Shown one piece after another: positions 10,038 through 18,348 of a stretch of 64,000 bases of DNA (its first letter is position 1; each line of letters starts with the position of its first letter). A model generated the notes under the pieces. That model was not told the origin of the DNA. It did not search any database and worked only from the letters and a program-made list of their open reading frames with translations. A program made the position numbers and the translations under genes. The DNA lies in the NCBI GenBank assembly GCA_014379595.1, contig JACMLM010000016.1:1-64000 (forward strand), given 5' to 3'. Source of the stretch: Anaerolineales bacterium (GTDB lineage Bacteria > Chloroflexota > Anaerolineae > Anaerolineales > Villigracilaceae).

Positions 10038-10573
10038 TTCTTTCTGGAGCGGCGAACGAAAAAGATAATCGCGGAAGTTATTAAGCCGATCAGCAAGAGG
10101 ATACAAACACATCCCACTACAACATAGATAGTAGAGTTTGGCTCTGCAGGGAAATCTTCATAAGGTGGAGCTGGCGAGCCAGATACTTCTTCGACAGACA
10201 GATCATCAGCATTGATCGTGACAAGATATACTGAATCAAAGTCTATTGTCTCAAAGATATTACTACTGCGCGTTTTCCCATCTGAAAATTGGATTTCAAG
10301 CCTGTGATAAGGTGCAAAACCATAAGCCACCGCGCTGCAACTGATGGAATCGCAAGCCAATCTCTGCGGACCTAATTCTTCCATAGGCGCTGCATCACTA
10401 CAATCCGATTGATCGCACTCGTATAGAATCCCCGAGGTGATCGTTATCCCATCCAGTAATTCGAATTCAAACTCCATGCTCGGCTTGGGACCGATATCCG
10501 CAAATACAACATAAGTGGGCAGGGATAATGGAATTAGAATGGACAACAAAAGTAATATTCTATATTTAGTCAT
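10034..10573 (-). CDS. Secreted single-pass membrane protein, unknown
   Basis: A 179-residue protein with an N-terminal signal peptide (ILLLLSILIPLSLPTYVVFA), then an extracytoplasmic domain beginning DIGPKPSMEFEFELLDG with paired cysteines (CDQSDC, CDSISC), which suggests disulfides. A C-terminal membrane helix (IYVVVGCVCILLLIGLI) is followed by a basic stop-transfer tail VRRSRKK. It is coupled to the downstream membrane protein by a GTGA overlap. I know no function. ADIGPKP-type N-termini occur in hypothetical proteins of environmental bacteria. Confidence 0.75.
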   Translation of the reverse strand: MTKYRILLLLSILIPLSLPTYVVFADIGPKPSMEFEFELLDGITITSGILYECDQSDCSDAAPMEELGPQRLACDSISCSAVAYGFAPYHRLEIQFSDGKTRSSNIFETIDFDSVYLVTINADDLSVEEVSGSPAPPYEDFPAEPNSTIYVVVGCVCILLLIGLITSAIIFFVRRSRKK

Positions 10574-10674
10574 TTTGTTTCTCCTGCATATTTGTTTTTA
10601 AGTACTATTGTGATGAAATACGAAGTGAATTATAACGGGAGGAGCGAAAAGAATATGATTCAGGAGCACCTACC

Positions 10675-11487
10675 ATGACCAAAGATCCCAATTCTGAGAA
10701 ACCAAAAGATAACTGGGCAAGCGGTGATAAATACGAACCATACGTCGGCCGCTGGAGTCGACTCGTAGCCCGTGAATTTATAGAGTGGCTTGAAATTCCA
10801 AAAGGGAGTCAATGGCTGGATGTTGGTTGTGGAACAGGAGCGCTAAGCCAAACCATCCTTCAAGTGGCAGAGCCAGCCAAAGTAACAGGTGTGGATCGTT
10901 CAGAGAATTTTGTGGCTTATGCTCAGGCACATACAAAAGATGAACGTGCCGAATTTGAAGTCAGTGACGCGCAAGCTTTGAGATTCGAATCAGCAAGCTT
11001 TGACGCAGTTGTATCTGGTCTCGTGCTTAACTTCATTCCGAAGCCTGAGCTTGCCGTTGCAGAAATGACTCGCGTTGCAAAGCAAAGCGGCGTAGTTGCA
11101 ATATATGTTTGGGATTATGCAGATGGAATGCAGTTCATGCGCCATTTTTGGGATGCAGCGGAAGCGCTTGACCCGAAAGCCGTTGAGCTTGACGAAGGCC
11201 GTCGCTTCTCAATTTGTAACCCCGAAGCCCTTGAACAGCTTTTCAAAACATCAGGGCTTCATAATATAGAAGTGAGACCCATCGAAGTCCCAACTAACTT
11301 TCGAGACTTTGACGATTACTGGTCACCTTTTCTCGGCGGGCAGGGACCTGCTCCAAGTTATCTGATGTCGTTAAGTGAAGAACAGCGAACCGCACTTAGA
11401 GAACGGATACGAGCAGACTTGCCCTTTGCCTCGGATGGTTCAATTCCATTGGTGGCGAGAGCTTGGGCGGTGAAAGGAATGCACTAG
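10675..11487 (+). CDS. Class I SAM-dependent methyltransferase
   Basis: A 270-residue cytoplasmic methyltransferase. Motif I is WLDVGCGTGALSQ (about 47-59), motif II acidic residue VTGVDRS, motif III EVSDAQALRF and the post-motif FDAVVSGLVLNFI, an arrangement typical of the UbiE/Methyltransf_11 group. An AGGAG ribosome site precedes the ATG. The substrate cannot be told from sequence. It is a single gene with no biosynthetic neighbours. The WASGDKYEPYVGRWSR N-terminus recurs in many annotated class I methyltransferases of unknown substrate. Confidence 0.88.
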   Translation: MTKDPNSEKPKDNWASGDKYEPYVGRWSRLVAREFIEWLEIPKGSQWLDVGCGTGALSQTILQVAEPAKVTGVDRSENFVAYAQAHTKDERAEFEVSDAQALRFESASFDAVVSGLVLNFIPKPELAVAEMTRVAKQSGVVAIYVWDYADGMQFMRHFWDAAEALDPKAVELDEGRRFSICNPEALEQLFKTSGLHNIEVRPIEVPTNFRDFDDYWSPFLGGQGPAPSYLMSLSEEQRTALRERIRADLPFASDGSIPLVARAWAVKGMH

Positions 11488-11609
11488 CCAGAGCAAGCAC
11501 CAAAGCTGCGCCATCTATAGCTAGTGCTACAGTTACAAAATTTCTCGAAAAACGCGAAAATTCTGCATCTATCGTATACTAAAGGGTACTTTGTTACCTC
11601 TTATTTAAT

Positions 11610-12410
11610 TTAGAAGTTAAGACTTAGCACAATGTCTTTTTCTTGCACCTTTTGTTCTTCTCTCGAACCACCATCGTACACTTCTGCCAGTTGCATTAAG
11701 ATTTTTGAATTGCTCTCTACCCAGGCTGTTAGAATTTGGAGGTTCTCTTTTGGGATTTCGAATTCAGTTTCCGTTCCAGTCAAAAGCCCGTTTTCTAGTA
11801 AATGAGAAATACCTTTTTTGTTCCAACCATTTGGGACACGGTATTTACCTAAAACCTTCTTTAATTCAGTTTCGGATTTGGCACCGCTTTTGACGATCGC
11901 TCGAAGTAAGAGGTAGTGAGCGGGATATTTCATAAAGGTTTTTAGTGAATCAATAACAGTTATACCTTCCTTCACAATACCTGAAAATTCTCTTATATTA
12001 ATACGTATTGATTCGAGTCCTGTTTCTACGGATGTGGGATCTTTACTTCCAGCGCTGATAAGTTCTCGCACTTTTTTCTCTACAGAATTCGTTATGCTTT
12101 GCTCAGCGCTTTCTAGCCTTTTGTTTAACGCAACTTCAATCGTAGATATAGAAGTTTCGGCGTTAGGGCGACCAAAACGACCTTGTTCAATAATAGAATC
12201 TAACATTTTGTTTGAGAGATGATCCTGCTGAGAGAGCCCAATCTGCACTAAGGTTTTGATCTCTCGAGTAAGCTCTTTGACAGAATCCAGTGCTGAGTTT
12301 GATGAATCGTTGAAACGCAGACTAAGCCAGATAGCAAATATACTTAGAATGAGGGAGATAACACCAAGTCCTATATTTAATGCGAGGTTAACAATATCTG
12401 TTGTCGTCAT
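11610..12410 (-). CDS. Membrane-anchored coiled-coil protein, unknown
   Basis: A 266-residue protein with one N-terminal membrane helix (about 8-30). A long charged helical and coiled-coil region follows (about 35-165: VKELTREIKTLVQIGL, LNKRLESAEQSITNSVEKKV). A compact C-terminal region (about 168-235) resembles a winged helix: LLRAIVKSGAKSETELKK then KKGISHLLENGLLTG. This is a membrane-tethered DNA-binding-like architecture, but no family is recognised. AAGGA precedes the ATG at good spacing. The lower GC than its neighbours hints at transfer. Confidence 0.7.
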   Translation of the reverse strand: MTTTDIVNLALNIGLGVISLILSIFAIWLSLRFNDSSNSALDSVKELTREIKTLVQIGLSQQDHLSNKMLDSIIEQGRFGRPNAETSISTIEVALNKRLESAEQSITNSVEKKVRELISAGSKDPTSVETGLESIRINIREFSGIVKEGITVIDSLKTFMKYPAHYLLLRAIVKSGAKSETELKKVLGKYRVPNGWNKKGISHLLENGLLTGTETEFEIPKENLQILTAWVESNSKILMQLAEVYDGGSREEQKVQEKDIVLSLNF

Positions 12411-12477
12411 ATGAATTCCTTATATCTTAATAGAATAATATGTTGTATTTGACAAACGCACCTATCAACATTCTATC

Positions 12478-12861
12478 TTAAACCATCACCAACTCTGTCG
12501 TTGTATCCCTCGATTTCTTCTTTGACATATCCTTCACGTACTGAATATCCCCCGGCCTGTTGTACTTTTCCTTATACGCCGCGCTGACCAAATCTTTTAA
12601 GCGCTCACTTCTGGTTTGAACTGCACGAATGGGAAACTCTTTATTTGCAATAACAATGATCCCCTGCGGGTCTTCGAGAAACGTCCGCCACCAACTGCGC
12701 GGTTTCATACTATAAGAGCGCACGAACACGCGTCCTTCCACAACGACAGCCCAAATCCCAATGACTTTGTGAGTCGAGTCCGCTCCAGCGCGGATGCCGA
12801 GGATCTTTTCTTTTTGAATGGTTACGAGGATGTCACCTGTGAAGGATGTTTTGGATTTCAT
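12478..12861 (-). CDS. DUF2255 family protein
   Basis: A 127-residue cytoplasmic protein matching the DUF2255 pattern: an IRAGADS-type segment, then IWAVVVEGRVFVRSYSMKP, then SWWRTFLEDPQG. The family is widespread in bacteria and has no established function, and its fold resembles small beta-barrel flavin-binding proteins, though that is uncertain. TATAAT on the minus strand (12870-12875) ends 8 nt before the ATG and no Shine-Dalgarno is present, so it is probably translated from a leaderless mRNA. Confidence 0.75.
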   Translation of the reverse strand: MKSKTSFTGDILVTIQKEKILGIRAGADSTHKVIGIWAVVVEGRVFVRSYSMKPRSWWRTFLEDPQGIIVIANKEFPIRAVQTRSERLKDLVSAAYKEKYNRPGDIQYVKDMSKKKSRDTTTELVMV

Positions 12862-12869
12862 AATTGTGC

Positions 12870-12875
12870 ATTATA
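12870..12875 (-). promoter_or_regulatory. -10 box of the DUF2255 gene (leaderless candidate)
   Basis: TATAAT on the minus strand, 8 nt before the start codon. Confidence 0.5.
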
Positions 12876-12886
12876 TCTCTCAAAAC

Positions 12887-12921
12887 AAAAACCGCAGACT
12901 TATCGTCTGCGGTTTTTATTT
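12887..12921. terminator. Bidirectional terminator
   Basis: ACCGCAGAC and GTCTGCGGT form a stem with a 5-nt loop, flanked by A-run and T-run. It serves the minus-strand lipoprotein gene ending at 12942. Hairpins with nearly the same core (ACCGCAG) occur at 16711-16744 and 17250-17280. Confidence 0.88.
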
Positions 12922-12941
12922 TAGATATTTCTGTATGTTCC

Positions 12942-13994
12942 CTATTCCTGAGCCTTCTCCAACAGAATAGTAATAGTTGTTACACCGGTTTCAGTTGTAA
13001 TCATAATTGTCAGAATCTGGTCGCCCTGCGTAAATTTCATCAGCGCCGTCGTTTCAGTAATGGCGGCCTCCCCGATCAACGCCCAACCTAAGCCTAGAAT
13101 TTTTTCTTGATAGAATGCTGCCGCATCCGGCAGGCTGGATACAGTATTATACGACAGCAAGCCTGGAATATTTAAGATATTAGATGCATCCGGCAGAAGT
13201 GGCGCATTTACCATACCCGCCGGGCAGTCGCCCGGCAGATTGACCGTGACCGGCTGGTTGATGTCAGTTAGTTGATAATCTAATATCAGCGTGCCTTCAA
13301 TACCTTCGCCAAAGTAATCTGCATTGCCTTTTGTCGTGAGCAAATACTTAACAATGTAGCCTCCATCGGACGCAACCCACATCTCACCGGTTGATTGGGC
13401 CATATTGGATTGTCCAAAAGCCTGTTCATCGAAAGTGTAGTGAACCGTTTCTATATCGTTGACCGTTTCACTGCCCGACTCTTCCGCACCAATCACAAAG
13501 ATCAGGAATCCCGCCGGCTCCAGACGTTCGCGAAGTGAGTTCCCTTCTTCGATTGCAATTGCAGTACATTCATTCTCCCCGTGGCGCTCATAGCTTGCCC
13601 CATTCGCTTCAGTCATGAAGACGGGATCGAGATCCACCAGATCTCCTGTTTTCTCGATGGTCAATTGAAGAGCCGCGGGTTCTTTCGCGCTGGACATGAC
13701 GTAGGTCTTCGACCATTTGTATGCCTGCCCGTCTCGAATTCCATCGAAAGACATGATCAGTATAGCCTTATAGCTGGGCAGATCTGCAAGACCTTCTTTT
13801 GTGTCTGGAAAATTGAAGGAGCCGGGGCCGAACTCTACATCCACCTCAACAGAAACTGCTTCCTCTAGCGCCTGCGTACTGGCACGAGTAGGAGTAGGAG
13901 TACTACCGGTTAGTGACAGGCAAGCCAACGAAACCAGCAGCGGCATCAGGAACAACAATCCCATAGGCGAGTATCTCAATAAATATGTTTTCAT
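12942..13994 (-). CDS. Lipoprotein, unknown
   Basis: A 350-residue lipoprotein with lipobox LVSLAC (Cys25) and a Thr/Pro-rich linker. The body has beta-rich LolA/LppX-like features (about 75-240: YKAILIMSFDGIRDGQAYKWSKTYVM, WVASDGGYIVKYLLTTKG). A C-terminal repeat-like segment of 60-70 residues follows (DAAAFYQEKILGLGW and IGEAAITETTALMKFTQGDQ), similar to modules seen after such folds in environmental lipoproteins. It may bind a hydrophobic ligand, which is inference. It ends at a strong terminator and starts 4 bp after the secreted protein gene at 13999, so the two are probably co-transcribed. Confidence 0.75.
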   Translation of the reverse strand: MKTYLLRYSPMGLLFLMPLLVSLACLSLTGSTPTPTRASTQALEEAVSVEVDVEFGPGSFNFPDTKEGLADLPSYKAILIMSFDGIRDGQAYKWSKTYVMSSAKEPAALQLTIEKTGDLVDLDPVFMTEANGASYERHGENECTAIAIEEGNSLRERLEPAGFLIFVIGAEESGSETVNDIETVHYTFDEQAFGQSNMAQSTGEMWVASDGGYIVKYLLTTKGNADYFGEGIEGTLILDYQLTDINQPVTVNLPGDCPAGMVNAPLLPDASNILNIPGLLSYNTVSSLPDAAAFYQEKILGLGWALIGEAAITETTALMKFTQGDQILTIMITTETGVTTITILLEKAQE

Positions 13995-13998
13995 GAGT

Positions 13999-15009
13999 TT
14001 AGTTCTCCACCGGGGTTACGGTGACGATAACATGGCCTGGTATTGCACCTGACGGGCTATCCAGCACTTGTCTCCCCTGCCAAGTGCCCCCAGCCCCGGG
14101 CACGGTTAATATGAGCAGGTCGGGCGTCATTCCGTACTGGGTGTCAATCAACGCTGGACCGCATGAACCCTGCTCAGCCAGAGTCGCTGTGCCGAAGACC
14201 ATCTTCAGGGTAAGCGCCCCGCTTTCGTTTACACTGCCTGTGAGTTTGACCGGGCTTGGCGAAACCGTGTCGGTGTGTGTGCACTCGGAGGGAAGGGTAA
14301 TGTTGGGAATCCAGCGCGCTTCAGTCGAGCCTGTGTAGCCACCCTCAGAATCTGCTGTCAGAGTTGCCCCATTGATCAGCGCAACAAGGGCGATGCTGCC
14401 GCCTGTGCCTTGCACGACGAACCAATTAGAGATCACCCTGACAAGGTATTTGCAGTTTATGACCTTCACCGGCACCGGGAAAACGACGTATTGACCGTCG
14501 GCTATGCCCTCAAAAAAAAGAGTCGTTCTGCCAGCCTTCTTTGCTTTGAATGTAAAGGTAGCTGAATGCGGTGGCGGTTCTGCATTAGGATTAACCAAAT
14601 CAACAACCTCATCAGTACTTCCTGTATTACGGGTCACAGATCCGTTCCTTGTACCAATGAAGTCGCCCACGGTCTTATCTACCGAAAACGCCTGGACATT
14701 TATACCTGGAAGCGCAAATGGGTCAGGCAAGTTTTTATCTGTCCAGCCGGGAGGTGCAGAAGTAAATTGTCTGTTTACCTTTACGATATAACTTACTGAC
14801 TCTCCAACACAGAGCGTAGTCTTAGGATTGACTACATCGATGTAAAGCCTAACATTCGCGCGAGCCGGTGCCGCCTGTGCCGACGGTGTTTGGCCTGCGC
14901 CTCCGATGGCGAGAGCCAGCACCAACGCAATGAAGACAATCCGCCAGCGTGGATTCTGATATCCAGCATGCCTAGACGATCCCCTTAAGTTGTGAGAATT
15001 TCCATTCAT
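13999..15009 (-). CDS. Secreted protein, unknown
   Basis: About 336 residues from ATG 15007-15009, which has GGAGGT at 7-nt spacing; an in-frame TTG at 15024 overlaps that ribosome site. The signal peptide (WRIVFIALVLALAIGGAG...AQA) is preceded by a basic segment. The mature part is Ig-like beta sandwich in style (CVGESVSYIVKVN, HSATFTFKAKKAGRTTLFFEG) with four conserved-looking cysteines. No enzyme motif is seen. Its promoter, leader and N-terminal codons were duplicated: a decayed copy lies at 16437-16640. An imperfect palindrome at 15067-15096 may be its operator. Confidence 0.75.
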   Translation of the reverse strand: MNGNSHNLRGSSRHAGYQNPRWRIVFIALVLALAIGGAGQTPSAQAAPARANVRLYIDVVNPKTTLCVGESVSYIVKVNRQFTSAPPGWTDKNLPDPFALPGINVQAFSVDKTVGDFIGTRNGSVTRNTGSTDEVVDLVNPNAEPPPHSATFTFKAKKAGRTTLFFEGIADGQYVVFPVPVKVINCKYLVRVISNWFVVQGTGGSIALVALINGATLTADSEGGYTGSTEARWIPNITLPSECTHTDTVSPSPVKLTGSVNESGALTLKMVFGTATLAEQGSCGPALIDTQYGMTPDLLILTVPGAGGTWQGRQVLDSPSGAIPGHVIVTVTPVEN

Positions 15010-15066
15010 AGTACGTACCTCCAATCGTTCAGATATAAAAGGTTAATCACCCCCGTCATTACTACC

Positions 15067-15096
15067 TTGACCTCAATTTCATGAAAATTATGTCAA
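15067..15096. promoter_or_regulatory. Palindromic candidate operator, copy 1
   Basis: An imperfect 30-nt palindrome centred on TTTCATGAAA with outer arms TTGAC and GTCAA, upstream of the gene starting at 15009. The corresponding site is preserved in the duplicated region at 16599-16628. Confidence 0.45.
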
Positions 15097-15111
15097 GATC
15101 ATCTAAACAGT

Positions 15112-16341
15112 TCATGGGTAAATTCCCCACAAACGGATTGTGCCATCTCCATCTCCTGAGCCTGAAGCAATGAACCTGCCATTCGGCGAGAAGGCAATGC
15201 TGCTGATATCGATCCCGGTGTGCCCGCTCAATTTGCGTAGTTCGTTCCCGCTTGCCACATCGTACAAAATGATAGTGCCATCTGGGAATCCCGCGGCCAG
15301 TACCGCGCCATTTGGCGATAAAGCTGTTCTGAGGCTATAACTCTTGACGTCCCATTTTAGCTCGCGGAGCTTTTTGCCGCTTGCCAAGTCGAAGAATTCA
15401 ACACCATTCTCTTCAGCCTCACTGTAAAAATCATAGGAAGCAGTGTGCACCATCAAAATACTGCCATCGGATGAAAAATCTATTTTCCAGAAGTTTTTAT
15501 CACCAAAATCCAAAATACTCTTAACCGTGCCACTTGCCAATTCCCATAATCTAATTTTATGGTCTCCATCCGCTGAAGCCAGCATTTCTCCATCAGGTGA
15601 GAATTTGATTTGACCAATGGGAAAGTTTGTGTCATAGGGACCTAAGACAATATCTGGTTTTAAACTGGACAGTTGCGTACCGTTGGTGAAGTCCCAAAAT
15701 ATTATCAAGCCATCTCGCGTCGGAGTGGCTAGCGTTTGACCATCTGGGGAAAAGGCCGCTGAAGTCATAGAGCCAGCATACTCAAGCGTGCGTAATTGGC
15801 CTCCGCTGAGAACGTCATAAAGTGTTATGGTATCGGCAAAATTAAACCATGCCACCAGTGTGGCGCCATCTGGCGAAAAGTCGGTGCCAAATAGTGGGCC
15901 CGATTGCCCGATGTTGGCACGTTGGGTTCCGCTAGTTAGATCCCAAAGTCTTAATGTATTGTCACAGGATGTCGAGGCTAGTATTTGGCTGTTAGGTGAG
16001 AAAGTCAGATCGAAGATTGAACATCCATGTTCAGTCCAGACGGCGATCTCTACAATTCTTTCTACGTTATCCGAAGAGATGACTGTGCCAAGTTGTGGCA
16101 AAGCAGTACCAAGGGTCAACGGAAGAACAGGAGGTATTGTGGGTGAAGGGGAAGGCATTTCTGTTGGGGTAGAAGATGGGAGAGCCGTGGACGAGGGAGT
16201 AGCGGACTCTTCCGTATGCAGGGCTGGATCCGTGTCAGAATCGTCCGTCATCACCGGTGCAGGGCTGGCCAGGCTGCATCCTGAGATTAATAAGCTCAGG
16301 ATCAAAAAGAAGATCGCCGGGGATTGCAGTTTTGTTTTCAT
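15112..16341 (-). CDS. WD40-repeat lipoprotein
   Basis: A 409-residue protein with lipobox LLISGC (Cys22), a Ser/Thr/Pro-rich linker (about 25-80), then six to seven WD40-type blades. Each has the bacterial pattern S-P-[ND]-G-x-x-[LI]-A and ends in LRLWD or similar (ILASTSCDNTLRLWDL, LATPTRDGLIIFWDF, LASADGDHKIRLWEL, FIASGSGDGDGTIRLWGI). It is therefore a surface-exposed beta-propeller, probably a protein-binding scaffold. No catalytic domain is attached. Transcription is from a separate region that still carries duplicate sequence from the neighbouring gene's promoter. Confidence 0.9.
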   Translation of the reverse strand: MKTKLQSPAIFFLILSLLISGCSLASPAPVMTDDSDTDPALHTEESATPSSTALPSSTPTEMPSPSPTIPPVLPLTLGTALPQLGTVISSDNVERIVEIAVWTEHGCSIFDLTFSPNSQILASTSCDNTLRLWDLTSGTQRANIGQSGPLFGTDFSPDGATLVAWFNFADTITLYDVLSGGQLRTLEYAGSMTSAAFSPDGQTLATPTRDGLIIFWDFTNGTQLSSLKPDIVLGPYDTNFPIGQIKFSPDGEMLASADGDHKIRLWELASGTVKSILDFGDKNFWKIDFSSDGSILMVHTASYDFYSEAEENGVEFFDLASGKKLRELKWDVKSYSLRTALSPNGAVLAAGFPDGTIILYDVASGNELRKLSGHTGIDISSIAFSPNGRFIASGSGDGDGTIRLWGIYP

Positions 16342-16436
16342 GACTCTCCTGCGCTGTCACGGGCGCACCCGGCGACTGCTAAAAGGAATCGCTTAAGCAG
16401 AGATAGGAATGCGAGCCTGATCACCTTTGTATGCTG

Positions 16437-16640
16437 TGTTTAGGATGAACACGAATCATTGATGGAATGAAAACAATCCTCCAGCGAGGATTCTGATTCC
16501 CCACATGCGTTGATGAATTGTGAAAATTTCTATTCATGGCACGTACCTCCAAACTCTTACATATAGAAGGAAAATCGCCCCCGTGATGAATACTACAATT
16601 GACATCAACTTCGTGAAAATTATGTCTTGATCATTATAGC
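16437..16640 (-). pseudogene. Decayed duplicate of the promoter and N-terminus of the 13999-15009 gene
   Basis: The minus strand reads GGAGGTACGTGCC then ATG at 16535-16537 and codes MNRNFHNSSTHVGNQNPRWR followed by IVFI, matching the N-terminus of the gene at 13999-15009. Homology then ends and a stop follows after 38 codons. Homology extends upstream through the ribosome site, a CGGGGG(T/C)GATT block and the palindrome at 16599-16628. It lies just upstream of the WD40 gene and may serve as its promoter. Confidence 0.8.
16599..16628. promoter_or_regulatory. Palindromic candidate operator, copy 2
   Basis: TTGACATCAACTTCGTGAAA, then ATTATGTC, aligns with the palindrome at 15067-15096 and keeps the same spacing to the following GGAGGT and ATG. 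Conservation against the decayed coding part suggests selection or recent duplication. Confidence 0.4.
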
Positions 16641-16710
16641 ATCCTATAACAGCTATTCAACGGGTATATTACCTGCTTCAAGAATTTGACATGCTGAAAT
16701 CGTATTAAAC

Positions 16711-16744
16711 AAAAAACCGCAGGCTCATCGCCTGCGGTTTTTTT
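16711..16744. terminator. Hairpin terminator
   Basis: AACCGCAGGC and GCCTGCGGTT with a 5-nt loop, A-run before and T7 after. It serves the minus-strand gene ending at 16754. Confidence 0.88.
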
Positions 16745-16753
16745 GTAAATCTC

Positions 16754-17113
16754 TTAACGACGGCGTCTACTGCCTCCCGAAAATCCCAAAATGGCAAACA
16801 ACACTATCGCTCCAATCAGGAAACCAAGGTTATACAGCGGCCCACTGTTGTGGACTTCGTACATTTGTATTTCAGGATTAATAAACGACATGACCAAAGT
16901 CACAACCGAGATCAACCCGTGCCATAGTCCCGTGCCGAGACCAGCCACGCGTCCATTTTCTGCAGGCTGACCAACCAGTGGGTTCACGCCAGGCGTAGTG
17001 AACTGCATTTCTGAATCAGGCGCATCGAGGTTAACGTCCGTGCCGGGGGCACAGCCCGCCACCAATGCAATCATCAATATGGCAAACAAGGCAAATACAA
17101 GTATTTTTTTCAT
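16754..17113 (-). CDS. Small membrane lipoprotein, unknown
   Basis: A 119-residue protein with signal peptide and lipobox LVAGC (Cys21), a short hydrophilic segment, then two hydrophobic segments (LWHGLISVVTLVMSFI, LYNLGFLIGAIVLFAILGF) and a basic tail GGSRRRR. The middle GLWHGLIS and NSGPLYNLGFL match small membrane proteins found widely next to stress or envelope genes, but no function is known. It is monocistronic, followed by a strong terminator. Confidence 0.75.
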   Translation of the reverse strand: MKKILVFALFAILMIALVAGCAPGTDVNLDAPDSEMQFTTPGVNPLVGQPAENGRVAGLGTGLWHGLISVVTLVMSFINPEIQMYEVHNSGPLYNLGFLIGAIVLFAILGFSGGSRRRR

Positions 17114-17249
17114 CTTTTCTATCTCCTAAAATATTCAATTTGATTCAATAATGACAAACCCTTCAATAATATAACTAATATCACAAGATTATGTTACTCA
17201 CATCCATCAGTTGGGGAGATTTTATCTCCGTCACTAGGGGGATAAAAAC

Positions 17250-17280
17250 AAAAACCGCAGATGATTAGTCTGCGGTTTTT
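17250..17280. terminator. Hairpin terminator
   Basis: AACCGCAGA and TCTGCGGTT with a 7-nt loop, then T5. It serves the DUF2721 gene ending at 17301. Confidence 0.85.
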
Positions 17281-17300
17281 GTTTTCCAAATTCTGATACC

Positions 17301-17705
17301 CTACCCCATCTTTTCGTGTTGTTCCAGATCGGTCAGTAATAAATCCAACGCTCCCACTGAAACTTGTAACTCGCGCAAAGAAAGTCCAAGCGAAACGATC
17401 ATCAGGATCAATGCAATTGCAAAACTCCATTGTCCGCCCATCAACCATCCTGCGAAAAGTGCGAACATACTGACTACGCAAAAAAGTAAACTCAACACAC
17501 CAGCGATCTGCATATTGCGGATCAAATGTATACGGTAACGCAGGTTCGCGATCTGGCCAAGCAAAATCTCATCGTCATCATTTTCATAACGAGCATGTAA
17601 ATTACGAATGATCGAAGCAAGAGTCAAAAATCGATTTGTGTAAGCCAGCATCAATAAAGAAACAGTAGGGAATAATAATGCAGGAGTTGTGAGGGTAATA
17701 TCCAT
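17301..17705 (-). CDS. DUF2721 family membrane protein
   Basis: A 134-residue protein matching the DUF2721 pattern: TTPALLFPTVSLLMLAYTNRF followed by LASIIRNLH, an R-Y-R-I-H-L-I-R-N-M-Q linker and two closing membrane helices (VLSLLFCVVSMFALFAGWL, FAIALILMIVSLGLSL). Three membrane segments in all. The family is found in diverse bacteria without known function. It is followed by a terminator and preceded by a 48-bp spacer from the gene at 17754-18269, with which it may form an operon. Confidence 0.85.
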   Translation of the reverse strand: MDITLTTPALLFPTVSLLMLAYTNRFLTLASIIRNLHARYENDDDEILLGQIANLRYRIHLIRNMQIAGVLSLLFCVVSMFALFAGWLMGGQWSFAIALILMIVSLGLSLRELQVSVGALDLLLTDLEQHEKMG

Positions 17706-17753
17706 AAGAAATCCCCTCTCCTTGTAGGAGAGGGCTAGGGTGAGGTAAATTCG

Positions 17754-18269
17754 TTACACCAACCCAAAATTCACCTGACCCGGATTAACCAACAGCATGG
17801 GCACTTGAACACTGAATTGAGGCAAATATGGATTGCTGAGATCCCCATCATAAACAGACATCCAACCCGAATGTGATACATCCAAATGAGTGGCCAGATC
17901 CATCTGAGTGGCCATACGCACTTTTCCCTTTAGCAAAAATGAACCAACTACCATGTCCAATGGCTGCATGATACGGTTAGACTCGCTCGCATCATAATCC
18001 AATGGATCCTGCTCGGGCGGTGCGAGATGAAAAGCAATAATATGTGAAGTGGGAATATATATCTCCGAATAAGAAAGTGACTTCGGCGGCGTACCCCCAA
18101 ATAAAATAACCTGTGGTTTATAAAGATGAACATGATTCAAAACGCCCTGCGTCCGCAGCCAGATACTCACGCGCAAATTTTCCTGGATAACAATATCTCC
18201 GCGTATGAGCATGTTATTTGTGTACACCATGACCAGTGCTATTTTTTCATCGGGCGCAAGTGGGTTCAT
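17754..18269 (-). CDS. Conserved hypothetical protein
   Basis: A 171-residue soluble protein. The N-terminal half (ALVMVYTNNMLIRGDIVIQENLRVSIWLRTQGVLNHV) has the alternating beta pattern of small Sm/YdaU-like barrels that recur in Anaerolineae hypothetical proteins. The second half contains DMVVGSFLLKGKVRMATQ and a proline-rich end. It has no signal or membrane segment. It is divergent from recJ with an 80-bp spacer, and is likely expressed with the DUF2721 gene. I recognise no family with confidence. Confidence 0.7.
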   Translation of the reverse strand: MNPLAPDEKIALVMVYTNNMLIRGDIVIQENLRVSIWLRTQGVLNHVHLYKPQVILFGGTPPKSLSYSEIYIPTSHIIAFHLAPPEQDPLDYDASESNRIMQPLDMVVGSFLLKGKVRMATQMDLATHLDVSHSGWMSVYDGDLSNPYLPQFSVQVPMLLVNPGQVNFGLV

Positions 18270-18348
18270 AAGTCACTCCTCTAAGATGACTAAATTATAC
18301 AACACCCTTCCCCGCGAAACAATCAAAGCGTATACTCATATCACCTAT

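Noticed and set aside
17194-17481. A 95-codon minus-strand open frame
   Set aside because: It overlaps the DUF2721 gene in another frame and lacks a ribosome site; its C-terminal part runs through a terminator hairpin.
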